Assembly (NCBI GenBank): GCA_035495855.1
Contig: DATJFD010000005.1
Coordinates: 1-30,331 of the forward strand
Direction of reading: 5' to 3'
Length of the DNA: 30,331 bases
Source of the DNA: JAHFIW01 sp035495855
GTDB taxonomy: Bacteria; Patescibacteriota; Patescibacteriia; SG8-24
Made by a program: the position numbers and the translations under genes. Of the stretch, positions 20,819 to 28,071 are shown in pieces. The notes beneath the pieces are model-generated. The model saw nothing but the letters and a program-made list of their open reading frames with translations. It made no database searches and had not been told where the DNA came from. Position 1 is the first letter of the stretch. Every line of letters starts with the position of its first letter.

Positions 20819-22894
20819 TCAATTCCGGCAGGCGTCGTCGAAGGACCCGAGCTTGGCGTAGGCCGACCAGCGGTCCTTCGCGGCGTCCGCGAGCGCGTGC
20901 GCGTCGGCGAAGAGCGCGTCGAGGCGCGGGGCATCGGAGGACGCTTCGGCGCCGACGTCGATCATGCCGCGGCCGTCGGCGGCGGCGAGCGAGGTCTCGA
21001 CGAAGGTCCGCTCGGCGTCGGTGAGCGACGCGCGCGCGTCGATGCAACGGCGCGAGATGATGCGGCGGTAGAGCAGCGTGACGGAATCGCCGGCAGCGGC
21101 CGTTTCGGCGTACGCCTGCGGGGCCGGCGCTTCGGCGATCGCGGCGGGCGCGGCATCGGCGAGCGGCGCGGCGGGGGCCACGGGCTCGACGAAGGACGCG
21201 GGCGACGCGGGCGCGGTCGTGATCGCGATCACGCCCGGGACGCCGACGGTGCCGCCGAAGGCGTAACCGGCGCCGGCGATGGCGAGCAATGCGGCGAGGA
21301 AACCGCCGGCGGTGCGGGCCCTCCAGGCCGCGTGGCCTTCAGGCTGCGCCGCGCGCTTGCGCGAGTCCATCGCGCGGAACGCGTGGCCGAGGAACAGCAG
21401 GTTGGTCGCCAGGAAGTACCAGACCCAGAACATCACGGCGTACTTGCCGAGGTCGCCGATCGGAAAGCGGCGCGTGGCGACGGCGTAGCCGATGAAACCG
21501 ACGTAGAGCAGCAGGTAGCCGGCGACGAAGGCGACGAGGCCCGCGTAGGCGCGGCTCACGCTGCCGCCCTTGGCGTTCGTCGGATGCCAGTCGAGCGCGC
21601 CGGCGAAGACGTTGGCGACGACGGAATGCGCGTAGCTGTACGAGTGCGCGGCGCGCACCAGCGACGTGCCGACCCTCGGCCGCGAGGTCCGCAGGAACGG
21701 CAGGACCAGGAAGCTGAAGACGAGGTGCGGGATGAACGGGATCGCGTACGTCCACGAGATGGCGTCGAAGTGCCGGAAGAGCACGACGAAGATCTGGAAG
21801 GCCATCGGGATGGCGAGCGCGTGCGACAGGTAATAGAGGAAGCCGGACCAGTAGCAGAGGCGCTGGCCGAGCGTGAGCTTGGCCTCGCGGAACTTCCTCG
21901 AGCGCCACAGCGTCATGCTGCCGCTGCACCAGCGGTGCTGCTGGTGGAAGTAGGCGTGGAGGTCGGACGGGCAGATGCCGGTGGCGAGCACGAGCGGCAC
22001 GTAGGCGATGCGATGGCCGCGCGCCACGAGATCGAAGCCGGTATGCACGTCCTCGCTGTGCTCGATCTGCGCCACGCCGCCGATCTCGTCGAGGGCGCTG
22101 CGGCGGTAGACCGCGTTCGAACCGACGCAGATGGCGCCGTTGAAGCGGTCGCGCGCGACCTGGATGATGCGGTAGAAATCCTCCTGCGTCTGGCCGGCGC
22201 CGAACTCGAGGATGCTGCGGTCATGGACCGCGTCGTCGGTGCGGAAATGCTGCGGCGACTGCACGATGGCGACCTTCGGGTCCGCCATGTAGGGCAGGAG
22301 CTCGGTCACGAAGTCCTTGTGCGGCGCGAAGTCGGCGTCGAACACGACGATGAACTCGCCGGTCGTGCGCTCGTGGCCGTACTTGAGGTTGCCGGCCTTC
22401 TTCATATGCCCCCTGTTCGGCCGGACATGGTAATCGAAGCCCATCTTGGCGGCGAGCCGGCCGACCTCCTCGGAGGCGCCGTCGTCGAGCACGTGGACCT
22501 TCTTCTCCGGATATTCCATGTCGCGCACCGCGGCGAACGTCTCGGTGAGCACGCTCATGTCCTCGCCGCAGACCGGCAGGAAGACGTCGACCGTCGGAAG
22601 CTCGGCCGCCTTGCGCCAATACTCGCGGACCTTGCGCGCGTGCGCCGCGACGTCGAACGGCCTGTAGAACAGGTTGATGCCGTAGGTGAGCAGGTGGTAG
22701 GCGGTGAAGACCGCGACCACGGGGCCGAAGATCACCCAGTACCAGGTGTTCAGGCTGAAGAACCGAACGTAACCATAGACCACGCCGAGCCAGGCCAGGA
22801 TGCCCAGGGCGTAGACCGCGGGAACGATCCAGCGGTTCTTGATGACGTAGGCGAATGTATCGTCGGCGGAGGGCCGTCGGCGTTCGTCGTGCAT
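20819..22894 (-). CDS. Cellulose-synthase-like GT2 glycosyltransferase with extracytoplasmic tail
   Basis: A 691-residue membrane enzyme. Two N-terminal helices (22-70), then a GT2 catalytic domain with all processive motifs: D137/D138 in LDDGA, DAD at 186-188, SED at 280-282 (TED equivalent) and QQHRW at 318-322. Four to six further helices (about 340-560) should form the polymer channel. It resembles BcsA-like and NdvB-type beta-glucan synthases, but no BcsB, PilZ domain or export gene is nearby, so the polymer is unknown. After the last helix comes an Ala/Pro-rich linker (560-620) and a small domain with two cysteines. That fused tail is unusual. Confidence 0.9.
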   Translation of the reverse strand: MHDERRRPSADDTFAYVIKNRWIVPAVYALGILAWLGVVYGYVRFFSLNTWYWVIFGPVVAVFTAYHLLTYGINLFYRPFDVAAHARKVREYWRKAAELPTVDVFLPVCGEDMSVLTETFAAVRDMEYPEKKVHVLDDGASEEVGRLAAKMGFDYHVRPNRGHMKKAGNLKYGHERTTGEFIVVFDADFAPHKDFVTELLPYMADPKVAIVQSPQHFRTDDAVHDRSILEFGAGQTQEDFYRIIQVARDRFNGAICVGSNAVYRRSALDEIGGVAQIEHSEDVHTGFDLVARGHRIAYVPLVLATGICPSDLHAYFHQQHRWCSGSMTLWRSRKFREAKLTLGQRLCYWSGFLYYLSHALAIPMAFQIFVVLFRHFDAISWTYAIPFIPHLVFSFLVLPFLRTSRPRVGTSLVRAAHSYSYAHSVVANVFAGALDWHPTNAKGGSVSRAYAGLVAFVAGYLLLYVGFIGYAVATRRFPIGDLGKYAVMFWVWYFLATNLLFLGHAFRAMDSRKRAAQPEGHAAWRARTAGGFLAALLAIAGAGYAFGGTVGVPGVIAITTAPASPASFVEPVAPAAPLADAAPAAIAEAPAPQAYAETAAAGDSVTLLYRRIISRRCIDARASLTDAERTFVETSLAAADGRGMIDVGAEASSDAPRLDALFADAHALADAAKDRWSAYAKLGSFDDACRN

Positions 22895-22982
22895 AGCGGG
22901 CGCAAAATGAGTAACCGAGCTTTCTACCAGAAAATCGCTCAGTTGTCAAGATTCTCGCCTTTTGCCCCTCAACCGGCCCCTC

Positions 22983-23024
22983 GGTGTCAGGCACCAAAGT
23001 GCCTGACACCTTGGTGCCTGACAC
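22983..23024. repeat. GTGTCAGGCAC inverted/direct repeat element
   Basis: GGTGTCAGGCAC (22983-22994), loop CAAA, then GTGCCTGACACC (22999-23010): a perfect 12-bp inverted repeat. A third copy GGTGCCTGACAC (23013-23024) follows at once. The 12-mer is a motif I associate with REP-type or transposon-linked extragenic repeats in many unrelated genomes. It lies between the glycosyltransferase promoter region and the clpP terminator. Confidence 0.85.
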
Positions 23025-23050
23025 TTTGGGGTCAGTCTGCGCGCGGCAAG

Positions 23051-23075
23051 AAAAAAGCGCCCCGGACGGGCGCTT
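23051..23075 (-). terminator. Terminator of clpP
   Basis: Minus strand AAGCGCCC-GTCC-GGGGCGCTT, then a T-run, 5 bases after the stop codon. Confidence 0.88.
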
Positions 23076-23080
23076 GAAGT

Positions 23081-23689
23081 TCACTGCTTCTTGTTCATGA
23101 CGACGTCGACGAGACCGTAGGCCTTGGCCGCATCCGCGTCCATGTAGTTGTCGCGGTCGGTGTCGGCCGTGACCTTCTCGAACGGCTGGCCCGTATGCTC
23201 GGCCAGGATGCGGTTGAGACGTTCCTTGAGGCTCATGATGTACTTGGCCGTGATCTCGATGTCGGTGGCCTGGCCTTTCGCGCCGCCGAGCACCTGATGG
23301 ATCATCACCGTCGCGTTGGGGAGCGCGTGGCGCATCCCCTTCTTGCCCGCCGCGAGGAGCACGGCGCCCATCGAGGCCGCCATGCCCATGCAGTACGTCG
23401 CCACCGGCGCGCGGATGATCTGCATGGTGTCGTAGATCGCGAGCCCCGCGGTGACGCCGCCGCCCGGGCTGTTGATGTACATGTGGATCGGCTTCTCGTG
23501 GTCCTCGCTCTCGAGGAACAGGAGCTGGGCGACGATCAGGTTGGCGATCATGTCGTCGATCGGCGTGCCCAGGATGATGATGCGGTCCTTGAGCAGCCGG
23601 GAGTAGATGTCCCAGGCTCGCTCGCCCTTGCTCGTGCTCTCGATGACGACGGGGATGACGTCGCTCGGAGCGTTTCCTTGCTCTTGCAT
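23081..23689 (-). CDS. clpP: ATP-dependent Clp protease proteolytic subunit ClpP
   Basis: A 202-residue serine protease that forms the tetradecameric chamber used by ClpX/ClpC-type unfoldases for regulated and damage-linked protein turnover in the cytosol. Catalytic Ser106 lies in GMAASMGA, His131 in MIHQV and Asp180 in DTDRDNYM. NSPGGGV (73-79) and the head helices match normal ClpP throughout, with no missing core residue. The start at 23689 is chosen because GGAGGACACG precedes it; an upstream GTG at 23734 is less likely. A short propeptide is possible. No clpX or clpC gene is in the window, and it appears monocistronic with its own terminator. Confidence 0.96.
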   Translation of the reverse strand: MQEQGNAPSDVIPVVIESTSKGERAWDIYSRLLKDRIIILGTPIDDMIANLIVAQLLFLESEDHEKPIHMYINSPGGGVTAGLAIYDTMQIIRAPVATYCMGMAASMGAVLLAAGKKGMRHALPNATVMIHQVLGGAKGQATDIEITAKYIMSLKERLNRILAEHTGQPFEKVTADTDRDNYMDADAAKAYGLVDVVMNKKQ

Positions 23690-23770
23690 CGTGTCCTCCC
23701 TTTCGGGGTCGGATGGTTTGAAAGACCTGTACACCGACCTTGGAGCCTGAAGGTCAAGTTGTCAAACGGG

Positions 23771-23800
23771 AAAACGAAAGAGGCCGCGCGATGCGGCCTC
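23771..23800 (-). terminator. Terminator of the second DoxX gene
   Basis: GAGGCCGC and GCGGCCTC form an 8-bp stem around GCGAT. Minus-strand Ts (TTTCGTTTT) follow. Confidence 0.82.
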
Positions 23801-23811
23801 CCGGCGGCGTT

Positions 23812-24228
23812 TCAAATGCGGAACAGCAGCCGGTCGACCGACCAGGCGCCCGCGCCCATGACGAACAGCGCGGCGCAGCCGCAAAGGATCATGAAATCGA
23901 GCTCCCAACCGTCGTGCTTCTCCTGGTCGTAGAACTTCTTCTTCCAGACCTTCATCTTCATGTTGATGGCCCCGACCATGATGACCGCGAGGCAGGCGGC
24001 CGCGAGCTGGGTCAGCGAGCCCGTGAGCACGCCGACGGCGCCGAGCGGCTCGCAGACGGACAGCAGCCGCATGAGCTTGATCATCTTCGCCGGCATCTGT
24101 TCGCTCGGCTGCATCTTCCAGGAAGCCTTCTTCGCAAGGCCGTGCGCCAGGAAGATGGAGCCGACGCCGACGCGCAGCGCGAGCAGGCCGAGGTCGCCGT
24201 AAGCGTGGAGGGATGAGAACAACTGCAT
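23812..24228 (-). CDS. DoxX family membrane protein, copy 2
   Basis: A 138-residue protein with four transmembrane helices and the DoxX opening LALRVGVGSIFLAHGLAKK (about 15-33). Unlike copy 1, it has a longer loop (MQPSEQMPAKMIKLMRLLS) and a charged segment KVWKKKFYDQEKHDGWELD before the last helix. Both copies start MQL. A redox or oxidative-stress role is likely for the family but unproven here. The chosen start at 24228 is about 7 bases after the expected transcript start; a TTG at 24249 would overlap the -10 box. Confidence 0.82.
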   Translation of the reverse strand: MQLFSSLHAYGDLGLLALRVGVGSIFLAHGLAKKASWKMQPSEQMPAKMIKLMRLLSVCEPLGAVGVLTGSLTQLAAACLAVIMVGAINMKMKVWKKKFYDQEKHDGWELDFMILCGCAALFVMGAGAWSVDRLLFRI

Positions 24229-24241
24229 AAAAAATGAAAAA

Positions 24242-24247
24242 ATTATC
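24242..24247 (-). promoter_or_regulatory. -10 box GATAAT
   Basis: A good -10 hexamer in an AT-rich stretch, 14 bases before the chosen ATG, with no ribosome site between. Confidence 0.45.
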
Positions 24248-24279
24248 AAGTATCACTGCACATTGCAGGGTACGCCGTT

Positions 24280-25251
24280 TCAGGGCAGGCGGCAACGGCG
24301 CTTCAGGGCCTCGATGTCGGCGGCGGTCGGCTTCTCGTTCAGGCTCGAGTTCAGGCGGTACATGATCGCCTGCGGGTCATCGAGGTGCTCGAGGCCGAGG
24401 GCGTGGCCGAGCTCGTGGGCCAGCACGCGCACCAGGCGCGAGCGGTCGTCGAACTCGAAGATGTCGATCGTCCCGCCGGCGGCGTCGCCGGTGAACGAGC
24501 CCTCCTGGAACTCCTCTCCCCGGCTGCCGATGACGCCGTTGTACGTCTCGGCAGTGAGGTTGAGCTCCTTGGCGAGGCGGTTGATGACGGTCACGAGGGC
24601 GTTGAACTCGTCCACCAGCTTGTTCAGCGCGTCGCGCTCGGCGTTGAGCCGCGCCGCTTCCGCGTTGATGGCGTCCCGTTCGGCGTTGAGCTTGTCGTAT
24701 TCCTCCTTGGGCGCCCCGCCGCGCGCGTTCCAGTACGCGACCTCCTTGTCGTACGCCGCCTTGCTCGCGTCGTAGGCGGCGACCTCGGCCTCGAACGCCT
24801 TGCGCCGCGTCTCGAGCGTCGCGGCCAGCCGGTCGTGCCGGGCCTTCAGGCGGTCGTACGTCGCCTTGTCGTCCTCGATGACGATGCCCAGGGACCGCAG
24901 TTTGTCGGTGTCCTGCTGCCGATAGTCGTAGACGAGGTTCACGGTGAGCGCGCCTCCCGCGTCGACGCGCGAGAAGAGGTCGCGCCCCGCGGCGTCCTCC
25001 CACAGCTTCTCCGCCTGGCCGACCGCGCCGAGGAAATCCTTCCGCGAGATCTTGAAGCGGTCGTCGAACGAGCCGAGCGCGTACGTCTCGGGGCGGCTGC
25101 ACGGGAAAAGCCGCGCGTAGACGCCGTCGTACGCGCGCCTGAGCGCCGCGGCGATGCGCGGATCGAAAGAGGCGGCGAACGCCGCGATGATGATGCCCGC
25201 GGCCAGGCCCGCCGCGAGCGCGCGTCCCGTGCGCGAAGTTCCGTTCTCCAT
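24280..25251 (-). CDS. Matrixin-like (M10-type) metalloprotease with coiled-coil insertion
   Basis: A 323-residue protein. A signal anchor or signal peptide (about 11-30) is followed by a beta-rich region with ALTVNLVYDYRQ (101-111), a long coiled coil (about 125-235, rich in KLNAERDAINAEAARLNAERDALN), and a C-terminal zinc domain. HELGHALGLEH (H279, E280, H283, H289) and the Met-turn IMY (M298) are hallmark metzincin features. In usual matrixins the equivalent beta part and zinc helix are close together, so the roughly 110-residue coiled coil is an insertion. It may gate the active site or bind a partner. The substrate is unknown. An extended -10 lies 10 bases before the ATG. It follows the Cys-cluster gene's terminator. 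Confidence 0.85.
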   Translation of the reverse strand: MENGTSRTGRALAAGLAAGIIIAAFAASFDPRIAAALRRAYDGVYARLFPCSRPETYALGSFDDRFKISRKDFLGAVGQAEKLWEDAAGRDLFSRVDAGGALTVNLVYDYRQQDTDKLRSLGIVIEDDKATYDRLKARHDRLAATLETRRKAFEAEVAAYDASKAAYDKEVAYWNARGGAPKEEYDKLNAERDAINAEAARLNAERDALNKLVDEFNALVTVINRLAKELNLTAETYNGVIGSRGEEFQEGSFTGDAAGGTIDIFEFDDRSRLVRVLAHELGHALGLEHLDDPQAIMYRLNSSLNEKPTAADIEALKRRCRLP

Positions 25252-25260
25252 AACGCGATG

Positions 25261-25269
25261 AGCATAGCA
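25261..25269 (-). promoter_or_regulatory. Extended -10 TGCTATGCT, near-leaderless
   Basis: TATGCT ends 10 bases before the ATG at 25251, giving a leader of about 3 bases. The -35 region falls in the upstream terminator. Confidence 0.55.
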
Positions 25270-25283
25270 CGCGCCGGGGAGCG

Positions 25284-25307
25284 AAAAAACCCGCCATGGC
25301 GGCGGGT
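25284..25307 (-). terminator. Terminator of the 25307-25675 gene
   Basis: Minus strand ACCCGCC-GCCAT-GGCGGGT followed by six Ts. It touches the stop codon. Confidence 0.85.
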
Positions 25308-25675
25308 CAGACGTTGATGCCGAGCCTCCTGAGCGCGCGGCCCTGGCGGAGGGCGTATTCCTCGAGCGGCAGCACCTCGACCTCGCTGCCGGGGCGGCGG
25401 CCGACGTGGGTCCCCTCCGCGGGTCGCTCGCAGAACCCGCAGCGCTCGCACAGCCTGAGCGGCGGGACGGACGGCTTGCCGCAGCCATGCTTGCGGCCCG
25501 CCATGGCGATCATCGCCGGATGCCCGCAGGCGGCGGCCATCGCGTCGATGAGCGCGTCCTTCTCGGACCGCAACCGGTCGGCCATCGGTCCGTCCTGGTC
25601 CCGAAGCGTGCGGAATCGCGCGTTGATGCGTTTGATGCGGGAGATGAGCGGTGCGAGCGACGGTCTTTTCGGCAT
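25307..25675 (-). CDS. Small cysteine-cluster protein, unknown
   Basis: A 122-residue protein. The first half is basic helix (SRIKRINARFRTLRDQD...), with CGHP at C50. Residues 65-82 contain HGCGKP and a CERCGFC cluster (C76, C79, C82), and a His near 90 could complete a zinc site. It looks like a nucleic-acid or partner-binding zinc protein, with no family recognised. The start at 25675 follows a strong AGGAGG site; there is no signal or membrane segment. A terminator follows directly. It lies 110 bp downstream of yceI-like, on the same strand but after that gene's terminator. Confidence 0.7.
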   Translation of the reverse strand: MPKRPSLAPLISRIKRINARFRTLRDQDGPMADRLRSEKDALIDAMAAACGHPAMIAMAGRKHGCGKPSVPPLRLCERCGFCERPAEGTHVGRRPGSEVEVLPLEEYALRQGRALRRLGINV

Positions 25676-25742
25676 TGCGGCCTCCTGGAAGAAAGTGCTG
25701 CCGGCAAGGGTACAGGGCGGCGGGCCGAACGTGAAGACGACG

Positions 25743-25765
25743 AAAAAAACGGGCCTGCGCCCGTT
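25743..25765 (-). terminator. Terminator of the YceI-like gene
   Basis: AACGGGC-CTGC-GCCCGTT preceded by seven As on the plus strand, thus a T-run on the minus transcript. Confidence 0.85.
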
Positions 25766-25785
25766 CTTCCCATCGTTCCGGCTCG

Positions 25786-26526
25786 TCACTGCTTGACCGC
25801 CACGATGTCGATGCTGATGGTCAGGTCGTCGTCCGTGCCCGCGACGAACGGCACCTTGGGGATGGCGAGCCCGAAATCCTTGTAGAGGACGTCGGTGTCC
25901 GCCTTGGCGACGATCTTGTCGTCGGTGAGCTGCGCCGCCGCCTTGAAGGTGACCTGTTTGGTCGCGCCGGCCACGGTCAGGTCGCCGGTGATGCCGAGAT
26001 CGAACGGCGCGCCGGGCGCGATCGCCGGGGGCAGGCCGTCGATCGACGTCGGCTTGAAGGTGATGAAAGCGTTGTCGGGCTCGCCGGACCGGAGGATGGC
26101 CCTGGCGATCATGCCGTCGCGCATCCTGCTGTCGGTCTTGAGCGTCCGCGCGTCGACGGCGATGAGGCCGATGCGCGCCTTGCCGTTCGCCGCGTCGAGC
26201 GCGATGTCGCCGGTGACGTCCGCGGTCTCGCCGACCACGGTGAAGGGACTGCCGCGCAGCACCTCGTTGATGGTGAACGAGGCCTTCGAACCCGCGCCGA
26301 TGCGGTACAGCGTTTCGCCTTCGGCGGCGACGAGCTCCTCGGCGGGCGTGGCCGGCACGCTCGCCCCTTCGACCTGCGGCTCGGGAGCCTGCTGCGGCGC
26401 CTCGTTAAGGACGGGCGCGGGCGCGGCGGGACGGGCATCGCGCCTCGCGTAGACGTAGGCGCCGGCGAGCGCGGCGACGACGAGCACCGCGGCGATCAGC
26501 TTCTTCTCGTGGGCATGGTCATGCAT
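25786..26526 (-). CDS. Membrane-anchored YceI-like protein
   Basis: A 246-residue protein. A transmembrane segment (about 8-26), a Pro/Ala-rich linker (31-60), then a YceI-type beta-barrel (75-246) with SFTINEVLRGSPFTVVGETADVTG, ARIGLIAVDARTLKTDSRMRDGM, FITFKPTSI and FDLGITGDLTVAGATKQVTF. YceI proteins bind isoprenoid or amphiphilic ligands in a hydrophobic pocket outside the cytoplasm; ligand identity here is unknown. A His-rich start (MHDHAHEKK) precedes the anchor. The ribosome site GGAG and a TATAGT -10 box lie upstream. Its terminator is at 25743. Confidence 0.88.
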   Translation of the reverse strand: MHDHAHEKKLIAAVLVVAALAGAYVYARRDARPAAPAPVLNEAPQQAPEPQVEGASVPATPAEELVAAEGETLYRIGAGSKASFTINEVLRGSPFTVVGETADVTGDIALDAANGKARIGLIAVDARTLKTDSRMRDGMIARAILRSGEPDNAFITFKPTSIDGLPPAIAPGAPFDLGITGDLTVAGATKQVTFKAAAQLTDDKIVAKADTDVLYKDFGLAIPKVPFVAGTDDDLTISIDIVAVKQ

Positions 26527-26558
26527 GGTCGTGGCTCCGGAGTGATGAAAGCCCCGGT

Positions 26559-26564
26559 ACTATA
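26559..26564 (-). promoter_or_regulatory. -10 box TATAGT of the YceI gene
   Basis: The hexamer TATAGT lies 33 bases before the ATG, with a leader of about 26 bases that includes a GGAG ribosome site. This is a conventional layout. Confidence 0.5.
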
Positions 26565-26605
26565 GCGGGCCTCGCGCGGGAGGACAAGTGTCTTTTTTTG
26601 CAAAT

Positions 26606-26635
26606 GAAAACCGTCCCGCAGTACTGCGGGACGGT
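26606..26635 (-). terminator. Terminator of the cold-shock gene
   Basis: ACCGTCCCGCAG and CTGCGGGACGGT form a perfect 12-bp stem around TA. Minus-strand Ts follow. Confidence 0.92.
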
Positions 26636-26647
26636 CTTCGGTCGCTC

Positions 26648-26845
26648 TTAGGCGCGCTTGACGTCCTTGGCGCGGGGACCCTTGTCGGAATCCTCGGTCT
26701 CGAACTCAACCTTGTCGCCCTCCTTGAGCTCGTTGAAGGCAACGCCGACGAGCGCGGACGTGTGGAAGAAGACGTCCTTGTCGCCGCCGTCCGGCGTGAT
26801 GAAACCGAAACCCTTGTCGACGAGCCTCTTGATCGTACCCTGCAT
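26648..26845 (-). CDS. Cold-shock domain protein
   Basis: A 65-residue single-domain RNA/ssDNA chaperone. RNP1-like KGFGFITP (11-18) and RNP2-like VFFHTSAL (25-32) are intact. LKEGDKVEFE and GPRAKDV complete the five-stranded beta-barrel. Many such proteins melt RNA structure during cold or growth transitions. The leader of about 40 bases has no clear Shine-Dalgarno site but contains a strong ACCCGCG/CGCGGGT hairpin (26870-26888), which could regulate translation. A near-palindrome GGAATTGTACAAATTCC (26889-26905) overlaps a TACAAT -10 box and may be an operator. It lies downstream of the Gmad2 gene on the same strand. Confidence 0.93.
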   Translation of the reverse strand: MQGTIKRLVDKGFGFITPDGGDKDVFFHTSALVGVAFNELKEGDKVEFETEDSDKGPRAKDVKRA

Positions 26846-26869
26846 AGTCGTTGGATGCGTGATGTTTAA

Positions 26870-26888
26870 ACCCGCGTCGGACGCGGGT
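26870..26888 (-). promoter_or_regulatory. 5' UTR hairpin of the cold-shock gene
   Basis: ACCCGCGT and ACGCGGGT pair around a short CG-rich centre. A short TTT follows on the minus strand, so it may double as a weak attenuator. Confidence 0.55.
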
Positions 26889-26905
26889 GGAATTGTACAA
26901 ATTCC
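26889..26905. promoter_or_regulatory. -10 TACAAT inside a near-palindrome
   Basis: GGAATTGTACAAATTCC is almost symmetric. On the minus strand it contains TACAAT, about 47 bases before the cold-shock start codon. A candidate operator. Confidence 0.4.
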
Positions 26906-26971
26906 CTGTCGCGTGGCTGCTGCGGATTTCCACCCTACCACACTCCCCCGGTTTTGTGAAGGGTCCCGCGC

Positions 26972-27967
26972 TCAGCGGGCCGCTCCGGCGAGGCAGCGGG
27001 AGAGCGAATCGGTCTGCGTCCAGCCGCATTTCCCGGTCGCCTGCCGCTCGCAGACCGCGTCCTTGTAGCAGGCGTATTCGGGCCGGAAGACGCAGGAGGA
27101 CATCGTCTCCTCTTCCGCGCAGAGCTCGCCGCTGCAGCCGGTGCGCCTGCAGGCGGCCGTGCCGCCGAGCTGCGCCGTGAAGCGGACCGGGACGCTCACT
27201 GAAGCGGCGTTCTCGGCCAGCCCCGAGGGATTGTCCTTCTCGAGCACCAGCGTGCCCGTCGCCGTGGCGGGCTTGGGGAACGTCAGCGTCGCCTTGAAGG
27301 GCACGAAATCGCGGGTCATCCAGTCGCCCTGGGCCTGCGCAGATCCCGTGGCGACGACCTTGCCGTCGGCGTCGAGCAGCTTCACCGGGAACGTCGCCTC
27401 GAAGTACCAGGTGCCGCGCGCTTCGCCCGAGACCGCGAGCGGGCTCGCGACGAGGTCGCCCGACCGGGGCGAGGTCACGCGCACCATGTCGTCGTTCGCG
27501 ACCTGCACTGCCGCTTTGGCGACGAGAAGCCCGACCGAGGTCGCTTCGGCGTCGCGGAGCGCGAAGGAATAGCCGGCGACCGAGCTCTCCGGCGCGCGCA
27601 CCGTGCCGAGCACGAGCTGCGTCGCCGCGCCGACGTTCCCGCCCTCCAGGCCGAGCGTGGCCGCGATCTCGCCCTGCCAGATGCACTGCACGTCCGGACG
27701 GCAGCGCGAATCGTCGATCTTCTGGAGCGTGACGGTGAGTCCGTCGGCGTACCGGACCGACGCGCCCACGACGAGCGTCGCCTCGGCGCCGAAGTCGCCC
27801 TTCTGCGGCTCCGACGGCGCGGGAGGCGGGGGCGGGGGCGGCGCCTCGTTCGCGGACGGAGGAGGCGGCGGGGCCGGCGGCGCGGGCTGCGCGACGAACC
27901 AGGCGATGGCGCCAAGTCCGCCGATGACCGCGATGATGCCGAGAAGATACCAGGCTTGCTTGCGCAT
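26972..27967 (-). CDS. Anchored Gmad2 / eight-cysteine-cluster protein
   Basis: A 331-residue protein. One transmembrane helix (6-26), a Pro-rich linker (28-55), a small domain with DDSRCRPDVQCIWQGE (85-100), a Gmad2 immunoglobulin-like domain (about 163-262: VTSPRSGDLVASPLAVSGEARGTWYFEATFPV...DWMTRDFVPF...), and a C-terminal cluster of eight Cys at 273, 278, 283, 292, 300, 306, 314 and 325. The CIWQGE motif is typical of a domain that precedes or accompanies Gmad2 in surface proteins. It likely acts in surface adhesion or ligand capture on the outside of the cell. No ribosome site is clear; an extended TGCTATCCT -10 (28001-28009) lies upstream. Confidence 0.85.
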   Translation of the reverse strand: MRKQAWYLLGIIAVIGGLGAIAWFVAQPAPPAPPPPPSANEAPPPPPPPAPSEPQKGDFGAEATLVVGASVRYADGLTVTLQKIDDSRCRPDVQCIWQGEIAATLGLEGGNVGAATQLVLGTVRAPESSVAGYSFALRDAEATSVGLLVAKAAVQVANDDMVRVTSPRSGDLVASPLAVSGEARGTWYFEATFPVKLLDADGKVVATGSAQAQGDWMTRDFVPFKATLTFPKPATATGTLVLEKDNPSGLAENAASVSVPVRFTAQLGGTAACRRTGCSGELCAEEETMSSCVFRPEYACYKDAVCERQATGKCGWTQTDSLSRCLAGAAR

Positions 27968-28000
27968 AGGGATCGGCTGTCTATGTGGATATTTCCTTCA

Positions 28001-28009
28001 AGGATAGCA
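28001..28009 (-). promoter_or_regulatory. Extended -10 TGCTATCCT
   Basis: The -10 hexamer TATCCT ends 34 bases before the ATG at 27967, so this gene has a leader of about 27 bases, longer than the near-leaderless genes. Confidence 0.5.
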
Positions 28010-28032
28010 GGAGGACCGCGCCGTCGTCGACG

Positions 28033-28055
28033 AAAAAAGCGGGGCTTTCCCCGCT
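28033..28055 (-). terminator. Terminator of the ArsR-PAS cluster
   Basis: AGCGGGG-CTTT-CCCCGCT with a minus-strand T-run, ending the tandem regulator operon. Confidence 0.88.
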
Positions 28056-28071
28056 CCGGCCCCGCGCGCCG

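Noticed and set aside
22895..22940. TGGTAGAAA as the promoter of the glycosyltransferase gene
   Set aside because: The match is partial, the spacing gives a longer leader, and no -35 is convincing, so it was not listed as a site.
20897..23077. 726-codon plus-strand open frame
   Set aside because: It runs antisense to the GT2 gene, whose catalytic motifs are intact. The product is charged, repetitive and without recognisable domains.
24229..24249. TTG start for the second DoxX gene
   Set aside because: It lies inside the -10 region, and the downstream ATG gives the same MQL opening as the first DoxX gene.
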